A stretch of 64,000 bases of DNA from Leptospira biflexa. Lineage in GTDB: Bacteria > Spirochaetota > Leptospiria > Turneriellales > DYLW01. Within the stretch, counting starts at the first letter, position 1; each line of letters begins with the position of its first letter. The stretch lies in assembly GCA_020720785.1 (NCBI GenBank), contig DYOA01000010.1, positions 8,162 through 72,161 on the forward strand, written 5' to 3'. The translations under genes and the position numbers were made by a program. This document shows, piece by piece, positions 40,182 through 50,195 of this stretch. The notes beneath the pieces are model-generated. The model searched no databases and was not told where the DNA came from. It worked only from the letters and a program-made list of their open reading frames with translations.

Positions 40182-43100
40182 TTAATCCAGATATTCCAGA
40201 AAGGAAATAGCACAATAATAGATAACTTTGGTAAATTTCTGGGCGGGAAATATACTACCAAGGGCTGTCCGGTACTCATCCAGTTGCCGGTCATAACCGG
40301 ATCCAGTTGTGACCTCTCTGGCGTCGCTTTCTGTGTCCACTTTACCTGTCTTAAAATCCAGAATACAGTATTTTCCATCGGCGGTGCGGAATATTAAATC
40401 CGCATACATTTTTTTTCTCTCCCCGCCTTTGAAACTGATCTCTATGGGAAATTCAAAGTATTTTTCCTCCGCCCGGAGGATTTCTCCGTATATTTCATGG
40501 TTAATGAAGTTATTCTTCCATTTAACCAGGATTTTTTCTGTTCCCGGATTTGGTTTATTTTCCCGCAGGAATTTTTCCGGCAAACCGGAGCCGGCAAGCT
40601 CGGAAAAATAGCGGGCGATCAGATCATGGAATAAAATACCGTGTATTCGCGAGGACTCCGGCTGCATGGCGGGAGGCAGATTCTGGTTTTTTTCCATTTG
40701 CCCGGCAGCCCTCCCTGAATCCGGCTTTGGGTATTCCCACTTTTCCAGATAATCTTCCGGAGTGACCCTTTTCCTGGGCTGGGAGGTATTCCTTCTGCCA
40801 CTGTCCAGATATTCCTGTGCATGAAAAAAATGGGCGGGAAAACTTTTTTCTCCCAACCGAATCTCTTTTTTTTCTGCCCACCGGCGTCGCGGATCAGCAC
40901 CCGCCTCCACCGTGAGAAGATCACTGGTATGGATAAAATAGGACAGAAAGGAGCTCACGGGAGAAAAGTGTTTTGCTGGCGGAAATTGTCCGTATTCCGC
41001 CAGCAGGGAGTCCGGAATTATGCCTGTAAATACCAGATGATTTTTTGCACGGGTGATGGCCACATATAACTGCCTCAGATACTCTTCTTCTTTTTTGTAA
41101 TTCACCATCGCCCGGGTAATTTCTGCGTATGGGTTTTGAGATTTATCCTCCAGGGGAATCCCTGCGGAAAATATTTCCTGCATACTTTCTTTGGAATTAT
41201 CTGCGAAATTTCCAGTCTCTTTTTGCCAGAGATATTTTTCCCAGATAAGACCCATGGATTTTCCCTGCCGGGAAAAATTCTTTTCCAACTGCGGGATTAT
41301 GACCATGGGATATTCCAGACCCTTTGCGGAGTGGATGGTTCCAATATACACCGGAGAGACAATTTCTTTATCATTCTGGCTGCCTTTGGGTGAATCCCCG
41401 CCATGCAGAATGTAATATTCCGTTTCCTCCAGAAATTCCTCCAGAGAGCTGCCACGGGAGGATAAAAATTCCGCTGCATATTCCAAAAATTTTTCCAGAT
41501 TTACTGCCCTGTCCTCATAATCCGGGTGGGCAGCCAGTGCGGAAAGAATGTCCATCTCATCTATAATAAACTGAATGGCAGAAACAATATTCGCAGAAAA
41601 AATCATCTGCGGGATTTTTCTCTCAAAAAGCGGATTCAGAATTTCCTGCCGGGCTGCGGTGGATTCTTCCCATCTGGCCGATTTTAATGCCGGAATAAGC
41701 CGGAGTATTTCCTCATCGTTGTAACCCAGATAATGGGATTTTAATCCGCCGGTTATATAATAGCGTTCTTCTTTGGTAAATCCCCCCCTCCTCTCCCTGG
41801 CCAGAAGGACGATTGTTTTCATAAAGAAAAATATATCCCGGACCTCTCCGCTCTCCCAAAACGAAGAAAGCATCCGGGTCTCCACACCCAGATCCCGCAG
41901 ATACATGGCCAGAGGTCGGGCCAGGGATGAGTTCATGAGCAGGATGGCAATGGCCGATTCTTTTTCCCGCATGGACCGGGAGATTTGGGCATAGATTTCC
42001 ATCTCCCCCCGTTCCAGCTTTTGTATCCATGCGGCCAGTGCCTTCAGATGATTTGTTGCGGTGTCACCATTCTCTTTGTCCTTGAAGGAAAAGAAAAATC
42101 CCACGGAGGCGGTTTCATCCTCCACCTTTTTTTTCCCGGAAGCAATCATGGGGTATTCCGGATACCGCTTAATTCTGAATACGGAAGAAAAGAAATGATT
42201 ATAGAAATCAATAATAAACGGATGGCTGCGGTAATTATTGGTCAGTTCCCGGGTTTCACAGTTTTTCAGCTCCCGGCATATATTTAATATTATGGATGGA
42301 TCTCCCCCGTTAAACGAGTAAATAGCCTGCTTTTCATCCCCCACCAGGAAAAATTTTGTCTTTGCAGAAGCAGTATTCTTCGCGAACTCCCACAACGTCG
42401 GAGATGTATCCTGGAATTCATCCAGGAAAATATAACGGAAATTCTGTCTGCCGCCATGGTTTGCTTCTGTGGCCAGATCAATCATCAAATCATAATCCAC
42501 TTTCTGGGATATCTCCAACTGCTGCCGGTATGCGGAATAAAAGTCCTCCAGAAATTGGATGATATCCAAAATTTCCCTGCGTCGGTTTTCCAGGTCATCA
42601 TCCGGGGGAATGGAGCAGGATAAATCCTTCAGGGCTTCTCTCAGAATATCCAAAGGAATGCGATTTTCTTTCTCAATGGAATTCCATGGCTTTCTTGTAA
42701 AATTAATATCAATATTCAGCCTGGTTTCCTGGTTTGTCCCAAAGTTATCCAACTGGTTATAAATATCCGCAATTTTTTCCTGAATCTCTTCCGGATACAT
42801 CTGAAGAATATCTTCTTTCAACCGGCCAATTTTTTGCATGGTGGGAAGGTGTTTCCGCAGGAGCAACTCTTTGCAGAAAGCCATGGAAAGGAGGGTGGAA
42901 TCTCCCTCTTCCAGGCTTTGCCTGAATTTTCGTGTCACCCTGCGTGCTTCCGCATTGATGCACCAGGTATTTATGAGATCCCTTCCTTTATATTCGCCCA
43001 CAGCGTCCAGAAAAGAGAGCATCCTTTTTTCCTGATCCGGATTCCCGGAAAAATAGGACCCATAGATTTTCTGGATGAGCTCATCCGCTTCCCGGGGAGT

Positions 43101-43565
43101 CAGAATCCGGAACTGGTCTCTTTTTAACAGATCTGCGTTTTTATTCAAAACGGACTGGGCAAAAGAATGTATGGTGGAAATTCTTATGCGGTCCTGCTTC
43201 ATCCGGGAACTTCGGATATGAGATAATAATTGTCCCCGGATTTCCGGATTCAGATTATGGATAATTTCCCATGTGAGGGGATCCTGGGATAGAAGACCCT
43301 CCGACTCCCCGGAGGAGAGGGCTTTCTGCAGATCCTTTAACAGCCATAGGATCCGGCTTTTCATTTCCCCCGCCGCAGCATCCGTAAAGGTGATGGTGAG
43401 AATTTCAGAAATATCACAGGCTTCGTTTTTTCCCGTGGTATCCGGTCGTTCCCCAAACAGAGAAAAAAGCGGGATACCCAGTAGGGCATTCAAGTATGCA
43501 CGGGTCAAAAGAAACGTTTTTCCGGTGCCCGCACTGGCCAGAATTCTCCTGTGCATTTCAGGCAT
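40182..43565 (-). CDS. addA: AddA/RecB-like UvrD-family helicase with C-terminal nuclease
   Basis: RRILASAGTGKTFLLTRAYLNALLG, FRYIFLDEFQDTSPTLW, VGDEKQAIYSFNGGDPS, TIHSAKGLEYPMVIIP, LYVAITRAKNHLVF, CILDFKTGKVD; start at MPEMHRR (43571 also possible). Confidence 0.9.
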   Translation of the reverse strand: MPEMHRRILASAGTGKTFLLTRAYLNALLGIPLFSLFGERPDTTGKNEACDISEILTITFTDAAAGEMKSRILWLLKDLQKALSSGESEGLLSQDPLTWEIIHNLNPEIRGQLLSHIRSSRMKQDRIRISTIHSFAQSVLNKNADLLKRDQFRILTPREADELIQKIYGSYFSGNPDQEKRMLSFLDAVGEYKGRDLINTWCINAEARRVTRKFRQSLEEGDSTLLSMAFCKELLLRKHLPTMQKIGRLKEDILQMYPEEIQEKIADIYNQLDNFGTNQETRLNIDINFTRKPWNSIEKENRIPLDILREALKDLSCSIPPDDDLENRRREILDIIQFLEDFYSAYRQQLEISQKVDYDLMIDLATEANHGGRQNFRYIFLDEFQDTSPTLWEFAKNTASAKTKFFLVGDEKQAIYSFNGGDPSIILNICRELKNCETRELTNNYRSHPFIIDFYNHFFSSVFRIKRYPEYPMIASGKKKVEDETASVGFFFSFKDKENGDTATNHLKALAAWIQKLERGEMEIYAQISRSMREKESAIAILLMNSSLARPLAMYLRDLGVETRMLSSFWESGEVRDIFFFMKTIVLLARERRGGFTKEERYYITGGLKSHYLGYNDEEILRLIPALKSARWEESTAARQEILNPLFERKIPQMIFSANIVSAIQFIIDEMDILSALAAHPDYEDRAVNLEKFLEYAAEFLSSRGSSLEEFLEETEYYILHGGDSPKGSQNDKEIVSPVYIGTIHSAKGLEYPMVIIPQLEKNFSRQGKSMGLIWEKYLWQKETGNFADNSKESMQEIFSAGIPLEDKSQNPYAEITRAMVNYKKEEEYLRQLYVAITRAKNHLVFTGIIPDSLLAEYGQFPPAKHFSPVSSFLSYFIHTSDLLTVEAGADPRRRWAEKKEIRLGEKSFPAHFFHAQEYLDSGRRNTSQPRKRVTPEDYLEKWEYPKPDSGRAAGQMEKNQNLPPAMQPESSRIHGILFHDLIARYFSELAGSGLPEKFLRENKPNPGTEKILVKWKNNFINHEIYGEILRAEEKYFEFPIEISFKGGERKKMYADLIFRTADGKYCILDFKTGKVDTESDAREVTTGSGYDRQLDEYRTALGSIFPAQKFTKVIYYCAISFLEYLD

Positions 43566-46311
43566 CTTCATCCTCCGGTTCTTCCTGGGTGAATAAATCC
43601 GGGGCCATTTCTTTACGCAGTGCCCGCAGGCAGAAACCGGAATAATCACAGTTTTCGCATGCCTTCTCATTGGCGGCGTAAAAATAATCCCCGCTCTCCA
43701 TGGAATCCAGCACCCCGGTAAGAATGCTATCCACTTCCGTGCGTGGTTTTTCCAGTGAAACTAATTTCCCCCTGCTCTGCCCAATTTCTGCAATATAGCG
43801 TTTTTTCTCTGCATCCCATTCCACTTTGTTGAATGCAAAAGGGTCACCGGAAAAACCAGCGGAATTACCCTTATGAAAGGATAAAAGGTATGCCCGGATG
43901 CGGATATTCTTTTCCGCCGGAAAGGGAAATTTGGCGGGATTTTGTCTGAGAGCAATCGCAAGGGCTTCCAGATAGAATATAAGCTGGTAGTCTTTGTTTT
44001 GTTCCCATTTTTCTTTCAGATTTCCCATATCCATTTTTGATATGGGTTTATAATCCAGAATATCCATTTCCACAGAATCATTTGTTTCCCGGATATCCAC
44101 CCGGTCCACCCGTCCATGGATGGCCAGATCGCGTCCACCCACCGGAAGGATAAAATTTACCCGGTTGTTATCCACTTGAAAAAATTCGGAAAGCCATGCT
44201 TCATTTTTCCAGAGATGGGCGAACAATCCGGCTTCTTTCTCTCTTTCAAAAAACCGCCGGACAATTCCGGTGATCTTTTTCAGGTCATTTTCCCCATCCT
44301 CCAGATTTTTTCTGATGCTATACCATAGCTGCCGGTATTCCGGAGGAAGGTTTTTACCGGGGGTTGTTTTTGCCGGGGCGTTTTTATTTTTCCATTCCCG
44401 GAAGAGAACATTTTCTATTATTTTATTCAGGATGGCAAACCCATCGGCGTCAGAAAAATTCTGTAGCCCCCGCCGATGGCGGAAACGCATATAGCGGGAA
44501 AATACTTCAAAGATTTTATGCAGAATGCTTCCTTTGTCCATGGGCTGGATTTCTGCTTCCGGAAGGGGCTTTGCGATATCCAGTAGATACTGATAAAAAT
44601 ACTGATGCGGGCAATTCCGGAAGCGGGAGAACCTGGACGGGGAAAGGGATTCCACTTTCTCTTCTTTTGGAGGAAGCTGGCCATCGGTGGGGGATTTTTC
44701 CCGGCTGTGGATATACGCCAGAAAATTTTCCCGAGATTCCTCCAGAGTAAAACGGATATCCGGTTTTTGCGTGAGGGCATCTTTTTCTGTGTAAAATTTT
44801 CCGGATGAGTATACTCCTTTTAGCAGGGATTGCAGATCTGTCCGGATGGTGCCCCATATTTGGGATCCATTCGGATGGGCATCCTGGACAATGGATTGGA
44901 TGAATGATGCTTTCTCCGGATTTCCGGGTAGCAAAATAAATAAATTTTCCGTGTTCTGGATAATATTCTGCAAATAGAAACGACTCAACAAAACAGGATC
45001 ATTGCTGTAAAAATATTTCTGCCTGTCCCCGGAGGAATAAAAAATATTGTCCGATGCACCGGGAAAAATATTTTCCGCATCCAGCATAATCACAAAAGGA
45101 GGGCGGGTTCCCAGTGTCTGGTTTGCTTCCTGCGTGAGTATACCATTATTTTTTACCGTGATGCTCTGCCGAGCCAGGGATTGGAGGATCCATTCCGCAG
45201 GAAGACGGGTTCCATCTTTTTCCAGATCCCGGAAAAAGGAAATGGCGGCATCCACACAAAGCATATTTTCCAGGGATGCCAGAGCGACAAATATATTATC
45301 TTTATTTTCATGGTAATTCCGGGCATGCTTTGCGTATAATTTTCTGAGATGAGGAGTGGATTCTTTATACGTAGACTGCCCGGCAGAGATTTTCCGTACA
45401 ATGGCAGTGATCTCGCTGAAAACGTGAATCTGCCCCACAGCTTTTCCACGGGAGAAAAAAAGCGGGATATTATAAGACATAAACGCCGCTTCCAGACGTG
45501 CCGGATCATGCAGAGAATGGGAGACCACAAGAATCCGGGAGGGGTCCGCCTTCTTCTCTGTGATGAGCCATCGGGCCAGGGATGCCGCCGCACGATACTG
45601 GCTCATACCGGCGGTATATTCCAAAAATTGGACGGGCTCACGAAGGGAAGAGTTTTCCTGAGAATCCCATGATAAATACTGAGTATTTTTTTGGCGTAAA
45701 TACTGATAAATCTGTTTTTCTGCCGCACTGTTATAAAAATGAATGCCACCGCTTTTTTCTCCCGCCATTTCCAGTTCCATGGAATCCAGATAAATATCAT
45801 CATAGACGGCCAGCAAGTCCGGACGCGGGGAAAACGCTGCTGTATTTATCCTGTCCCCCCTGTCCAGAACACCGGCCTGGGTTAGTTTTTCCTGGTAAAC
45901 CCCAAACAGACGCTGGATATCATTTTTTTTGGCCGATGGGTAATGATGCAAAATTTCCGGATAGGTAAAAGATAATTCCTCCGGCAATATGGCCTTCTTT
46001 CCAGAATTGATTTTCATTAGATGGAAAAAATTTTTCAGATTATCAAAGGAGGAATACCAGAGTGTCAAGTCTTCTTTCCAGTAGGAAAAATAATCCAGCC
46101 GGGTGTCTTTTACGGCATCCCGGATAACAGCCAGAGCGGACATTTCCGGATTTCTTTTTTCATTTCCGCGGATGGCGGACGTCTCCCGTGCAATAAAATC
46201 CCCCAAGGTAAAAGATTCCAGTATCCGTCCGGAGTGGGTTTTTTCCCATTCCGGAATAAAGTGTCGCACCCTTTCCTTGGAAATAAATATTCCAATATCC
46301 CTTTTCAGCAC
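43558..46311 (-). CDS. addB: AddB-like PD-(D/E)XK nuclease with Fe-S type Cys motif
   Basis: LSPSRFSRFRNCPHQYFYQYLL, KGSILHKIFEVF, MDILDYKPIS, CENCDYSGFC; upstream of and overlapping addA. Confidence 0.85.
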   Translation of the reverse strand: MLKRDIGIFISKERVRHFIPEWEKTHSGRILESFTLGDFIARETSAIRGNEKRNPEMSALAVIRDAVKDTRLDYFSYWKEDLTLWYSSFDNLKNFFHLMKINSGKKAILPEELSFTYPEILHHYPSAKKNDIQRLFGVYQEKLTQAGVLDRGDRINTAAFSPRPDLLAVYDDIYLDSMELEMAGEKSGGIHFYNSAAEKQIYQYLRQKNTQYLSWDSQENSSLREPVQFLEYTAGMSQYRAAASLARWLITEKKADPSRILVVSHSLHDPARLEAAFMSYNIPLFFSRGKAVGQIHVFSEITAIVRKISAGQSTYKESTPHLRKLYAKHARNYHENKDNIFVALASLENMLCVDAAISFFRDLEKDGTRLPAEWILQSLARQSITVKNNGILTQEANQTLGTRPPFVIMLDAENIFPGASDNIFYSSGDRQKYFYSNDPVLLSRFYLQNIIQNTENLFILLPGNPEKASFIQSIVQDAHPNGSQIWGTIRTDLQSLLKGVYSSGKFYTEKDALTQKPDIRFTLEESRENFLAYIHSREKSPTDGQLPPKEEKVESLSPSRFSRFRNCPHQYFYQYLLDIAKPLPEAEIQPMDKGSILHKIFEVFSRYMRFRHRRGLQNFSDADGFAILNKIIENVLFREWKNKNAPAKTTPGKNLPPEYRQLWYSIRKNLEDGENDLKKITGIVRRFFEREKEAGLFAHLWKNEAWLSEFFQVDNNRVNFILPVGGRDLAIHGRVDRVDIRETNDSVEMDILDYKPISKMDMGNLKEKWEQNKDYQLIFYLEALAIALRQNPAKFPFPAEKNIRIRAYLLSFHKGNSAGFSGDPFAFNKVEWDAEKKRYIAEIGQSRGKLVSLEKPRTEVDSILTGVLDSMESGDYFYAANEKACENCDYSGFCLRALRKEMAPDLFTQEEPEDEDA

Positions 46312-46495
46312 CTTGTTTATTATAGTTTATTATTCTGTACTTGTCAACCCATAAATATATTTTTCTGATTTGTCCCGGAATGGATGAAGCCCTGCAGAAA
46401 TTCCATTCTTTTGAGTGAACCACCCTGATATTGTATTCCAGGACAATTTTTACCGGGCATTTGCGATTGGAACGACTTGTTCTGGCTCCAATTAA

Positions 46496-46648
46496 TCAAG
46501 CACTTTTTTCTTTGCCAAAATCAAAGGCATTCAACGCTTCTATGGGTGACAAATACACCAGTCTTTCCAGCATCCACTCTCTGTTATACAATTCAATGAA
46601 CTCCCGGATGGCTATTTCTGCTTCTTCTATAGTTTCAAAATCCGTATT
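46496..46648 (-). pseudogene. IS3-family transposase (OrfB) C-terminal remnant
   Basis: Reverse-strand frame NTDFETIEEAEIAIREFIELYNREWMLERLVYLSPIEALNAFDFGKEKSA* has the EYxxxYN...LGYLSPxE-type C-terminus; upstream stop, catalytic DDE core absent. Confidence 0.75.
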
Positions 46649-46699
46649 TTAAACAAACGATCATCTTTTTTGACAACATTGAATCCAACTATTTCCAAA

Positions 46700-47074
46700 T
46701 TAAAATGATCCGTCACATCGAAAAGCCACAACCGTCCTTACGAGTAAAGAATTTTTTTCCTCTGGCTTTATTTCGTGAACCGCGTAAATGTATACAAAAA
46801 TCCTCTGTAAAAGAGTCATGGCATCTTCTGCTAAGATTAAATCTTTGATTAAAGTAATGTATTCCTGGAATTCTTTTGGTTTTTCCAACATCCATATCTT
46901 CTGAAATATATGCAAAATCGCCTGCGATGTCAACGATAATTGCAGGCTCTTAAAATTTACCTTTTGCAGATCAATAAGGATATACGAAAAATTTAGCGAA
47001 TATTTCGACAACTTATTATTGACGGTAGAAAATTCCGTGCGAATATTCCACGACTCCAGCCCGTGGTAAAACAC
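46700..47074 (-). pseudogene. Rpn/YhgA-like (PD-(D/E)XK, 'transposase_31') fragment
   Basis: FYHGLESWNIRTEFSTVNNKLSKYSLNFSYILIDLQKV...; same frame continues upstream of the Met (REIFAKQKNYTQIISVV) but the N-terminal nuclease region is missing. Confidence 0.6.
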
Positions 47075-47371
47075 AACCGAAATTATTTGTGTATAGTTTT
47101 TCTGCTTTGCGAAAATTTCCCGCTGCCTGACTGCATTTTACATAAACGGCACCACAGTCATTTTTACAGGCCGAAGAACTGGCTCTGAAGGTACAGGCTG
47201 TGGTTTTGCTGATTTTTCCGATGCAGTGGAGCACTGGGTTAATTGAAGAATGAGCATGAGTCCAATGAGCGATATTACTGGTTTGTTCATAGTTAGCCTT
47301 CTTTAAAAGTTGTATTTTCTAATCCTTGTCCTGCATGGGCTTGAACCATGCGAAAACAAGGGTTGGGATAT

Positions 47372-48145
47372 TTAAATGTACCCATGAATCTGTACAGCTT
47401 CAATAATAGGAGACATTTTACCCAAATATTGATTTATGAATTCAAAAATTTTGGCTGAATTCAGATTTTCTGAAAAGGTTGTAAAGGAGCGTATGTCACT
47501 GAAAAAAACAGTCATATTTTTTTCCACCTGATCTCCCAATTGTATTTCCCGGATGGATTGGCGGTTCAGAGAACTCAAAAACTTCCGGGGAACAAAGCGA
47601 AAGTAAGCTTCATTGTTAAGCTGCAGTTCATTATTGAGAACCTCCAGTTGGGCATTTGCTTCCTCCACCTGTTCGGTCAGTTTTTTCCGTTCGTAATTAT
47701 ACCGGTCAAAAATGTCCAGATTAATCAGAATAACCTGGGCAGCACTCCCGCCCATTACCGTAAAAAAACCAAACATCTGCGTAACGGGAAGCTTCAATAA
47801 AGATGTTGCCATTACCAAAACGCCAGAAAAAAGAAAAATGGTAAATGCAAGCAAATAGAATCTTGCGGGTTTATACCCTTTCCTGTAAACAATGAATGCC
47901 ATACTGATCAGAATCAGGATCAGAATGGACACCATAGGTAAATTGATCATATGCAGCCAATGGGCCTTCCAAAAAAGGGACAATACAGACGTCGTAATAA
48001 ACCATATACTAAAACCCAGGAGAAGATAGTAAAAGCCCCGTTTGTATTGACGTGACTGCAAAAACCGGATGGAGAATAAAGTTAGTCCAATCCCCATGAT
48101 ACTGAAAAAAAACGGGAAACTGACATACTGGATTGATGGATTCAC
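47372..48145 (-). pseudogene. Truncated membrane adenylate cyclase (TM region plus N-terminal part of cyclase domain)
   Basis: YFRFVPRKFLSSLN...EKNMTVFFSDIRSFTTFSENLNSAKIFEFINQYLGKMSPIIEAVQIHGYI* stops where GFIDKYLGDAIMALF should follow; paralogous to 145..2232. Confidence 0.8.
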
Positions 48146-48363
48146 TAACGTTCAGCGGCTCAAAGGAAGCCAGTTGAAATAGCGGAATAAATAAAGTCAG
48201 GATGACTCCGACACGCATTTTACCCTCCAATCCTTATATGATCCTTTTTTTCTGAATGAAATTCCGGGTCCAAAGATATTTTACTATCAGATAACGACGA
48301 ATAAAATACCATATACAAAGTGAGTATACAGAAAAGTGATTATTTGAAAAGAAATAAATCTCT

Positions 48364-49362
48364 TTACCGGAAAAGATCCGTATTCCAGCTCTCCAGTGCA
48401 ATCTCCTTACCCCGGAATTTAAAAAACGCCAGAGAAGGGTTTTCCACCGGCATTATCTTCCCGGCAATGCAATGGGTAATAATATCCTGGTCTTCCTGAA
48501 CATACCTTTCTTTGGTCAAATTTCCTCCGCCTTTATTCGCAGCAGGTATAATCACCTTTTCCAACATATCCTGGATCCGGGGATGGGAAAAAATTTTCGC
48601 GGGAGGAAGTCCATAGAAAGAGATAAAAAACCGGGCAGCATATTCCACAGACTCGCGGTTTTCCTCTGAAGCATGCATTGCATAGGATCCCACCGCATTA
48701 GCAACAACATAAAAAAATTCATTCAGCATCATAGTATCCATCAATTGCTCTTCCTGGTTCTGGTGGAAAAGCCGTTCGGATTCATTTTCTATTTCCATGA
48801 CGCTGCCGGCTGTCCGGGAAAGATGTACCATTCTTTCATTGTGGGCAGCCATTGCCGGGAGGGACTGGGAGCAGGCGTTATCCACCAGCCGGGCGAAGTT
48901 TTCTTCCAGAGCCACGGTGGATATTTTTAGAAGAAGACCCTCTGCCGTTACCCGTGCCAGAAACTCCGGGGCGGTGGTGCATTCTTTTTCAATCTGAAAA
49001 ATTCTTTCATAGACTCTGGGAACGGCGGTTTTTTCCTTTTCTTCAATGGAATTATAAGATGCGTGGTATCCGGCGGCGGCTTCTGCCACGGTGGGTACTT
49101 TGGCGGTGCCTTTTGCTTTCTCTCCGGCCATTGCTTCCATGGCCAGCTCGGTGGCCAATTTGGTAAACTGGTTCATGTAATCCCCGGCCCCAATTTTTTC
49201 CATATAGGTCCAGATGGCGTCACAACCGTTCCCCAGTTCTTCCATTTTCCCCAGAAGCTGGTTGACCTTTTGCAGAGCCGGGGAATCTGCCGGCAATTTG
49301 GGTGCGTACATGGCCACAGTGTTTTTGTAGGAATTTAAAAAATTCTGTATGTCTTCATTCAT
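48364..49362 (-). CDS. Protein of unknown function (helical)
   Basis: 332 aa ORF; no family recognised. Confidence 0.7.
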   Translation of the reverse strand: MNEDIQNFLNSYKNTVAMYAPKLPADSPALQKVNQLLGKMEELGNGCDAIWTYMEKIGAGDYMNQFTKLATELAMEAMAGEKAKGTAKVPTVAEAAAGYHASYNSIEEKEKTAVPRVYERIFQIEKECTTAPEFLARVTAEGLLLKISTVALEENFARLVDNACSQSLPAMAAHNERMVHLSRTAGSVMEIENESERLFHQNQEEQLMDTMMLNEFFYVVANAVGSYAMHASEENRESVEYAARFFISFYGLPPAKIFSHPRIQDMLEKVIIPAANKGGGNLTKERYVQEDQDIITHCIAGKIMPVENPSLAFFKFRGKEIALESWNTDLFR

Positions 49363-49377
49363 TGTCTTCTCCAGGGT

Positions 49378-49983
49378 TTAATTGTCCACGGCTTCTCTGT
49401 ACCAGGATTCCAGGTTTTTCAATTGTGCTGATGTATAATATAACAGCTTTGTATAAGGAGGGTGCGTGGCCAGTTTTTCCCAAGTGAAACCGGGATCCAC
49501 AGAAAACATTTTTTCCGCTGCCTCCAGGATTAAACTTTTCTTTCCTGTTTTATCCGCCGGCCGGGCAGCGGCATAGGCAATAATAACCCCGCAAAGTTCC
49601 ATAAGGGCATGTCGTTTCTGGTTTTCCAGGGAGACCCTTTTCTCCATCTCTTTTCGCTCCGGGTTTCCTGCGTCCATAATATCCGCGTATCCGGTGGAGC
49701 GGCTCACTGCACTTTTCAGCTTTTCCGCAGCATCCACAGCCTCCGGGAAATGCAGACTCTGGTACAGCCGGGCCAGATTGTCCACCCGGTCCACTTCCTC
49801 CGCTCTCCGTACGGCAAAGAAATCCCCTGCTTTTTTCAGATATGCATCCGGACCACCCTGGGCGGCGGCAAGATACTCCTCATAAACCGCAATCTGGGTT
49901 TTATTAAACTCCGGACGGGTGTGCATTTCCTTTACTCTGTTATTTACATATTCCACTGAATATTCAAAATCTGTTTTGGACAT
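49378..49983 (-). CDS. Protein of unknown function (helical)
   Basis: About 201 aa from MSKTDFEYSVEYVNNRVKEMH; just upstream of the preceding unknown gene, same strand. Confidence 0.7.
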   Translation of the reverse strand: MSKTDFEYSVEYVNNRVKEMHTRPEFNKTQIAVYEEYLAAAQGGPDAYLKKAGDFFAVRRAEEVDRVDNLARLYQSLHFPEAVDAAEKLKSAVSRSTGYADIMDAGNPERKEMEKRVSLENQKRHALMELCGVIIAYAAARPADKTGKKSLILEAAEKMFSVDPGFTWEKLATHPPYTKLLYYTSAQLKNLESWYREAVDN

Positions 49984-50121
49984 AATTCCCCCGACGATTT
50001 GGTTTGGGTACAACTATCATTTATTCCGGGGATGGGAATCTTTTTTTCTCCCCAAAGTAAATATTGGGAAAAAATACCAAAAAAAAACGGTATTATAAAA
50101 TTTTATTCATAAATATATAAC

Positions 50122-50133
50122 TTTCGATCGAAA
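50122..50133. promoter_or_regulatory. Perfect 12-bp palindrome TTTCGATCGAAA upstream of recA; candidate operator
   Basis: Sequence is its own reverse complement, about 60 nt before the recA start. Confidence 0.35.
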
Positions 50134-50195
50134 AAAGCTGTCCGGTTTTCATATATAAATATCCCGCTTTGGGAAATATAAAACAAGGAAAAAAT

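Noticed and set aside
40182-46311. addA/addB-like pair as a novel defence system
   Set aside because: Gene order, nuclease motifs and Fe-S-type cysteines fit ordinary AddAB recombinational repair
46431-46652. 73-aa plus-strand ORF
   Set aside because: Antisense shadow of the IS3 transposase remnant on the minus strand
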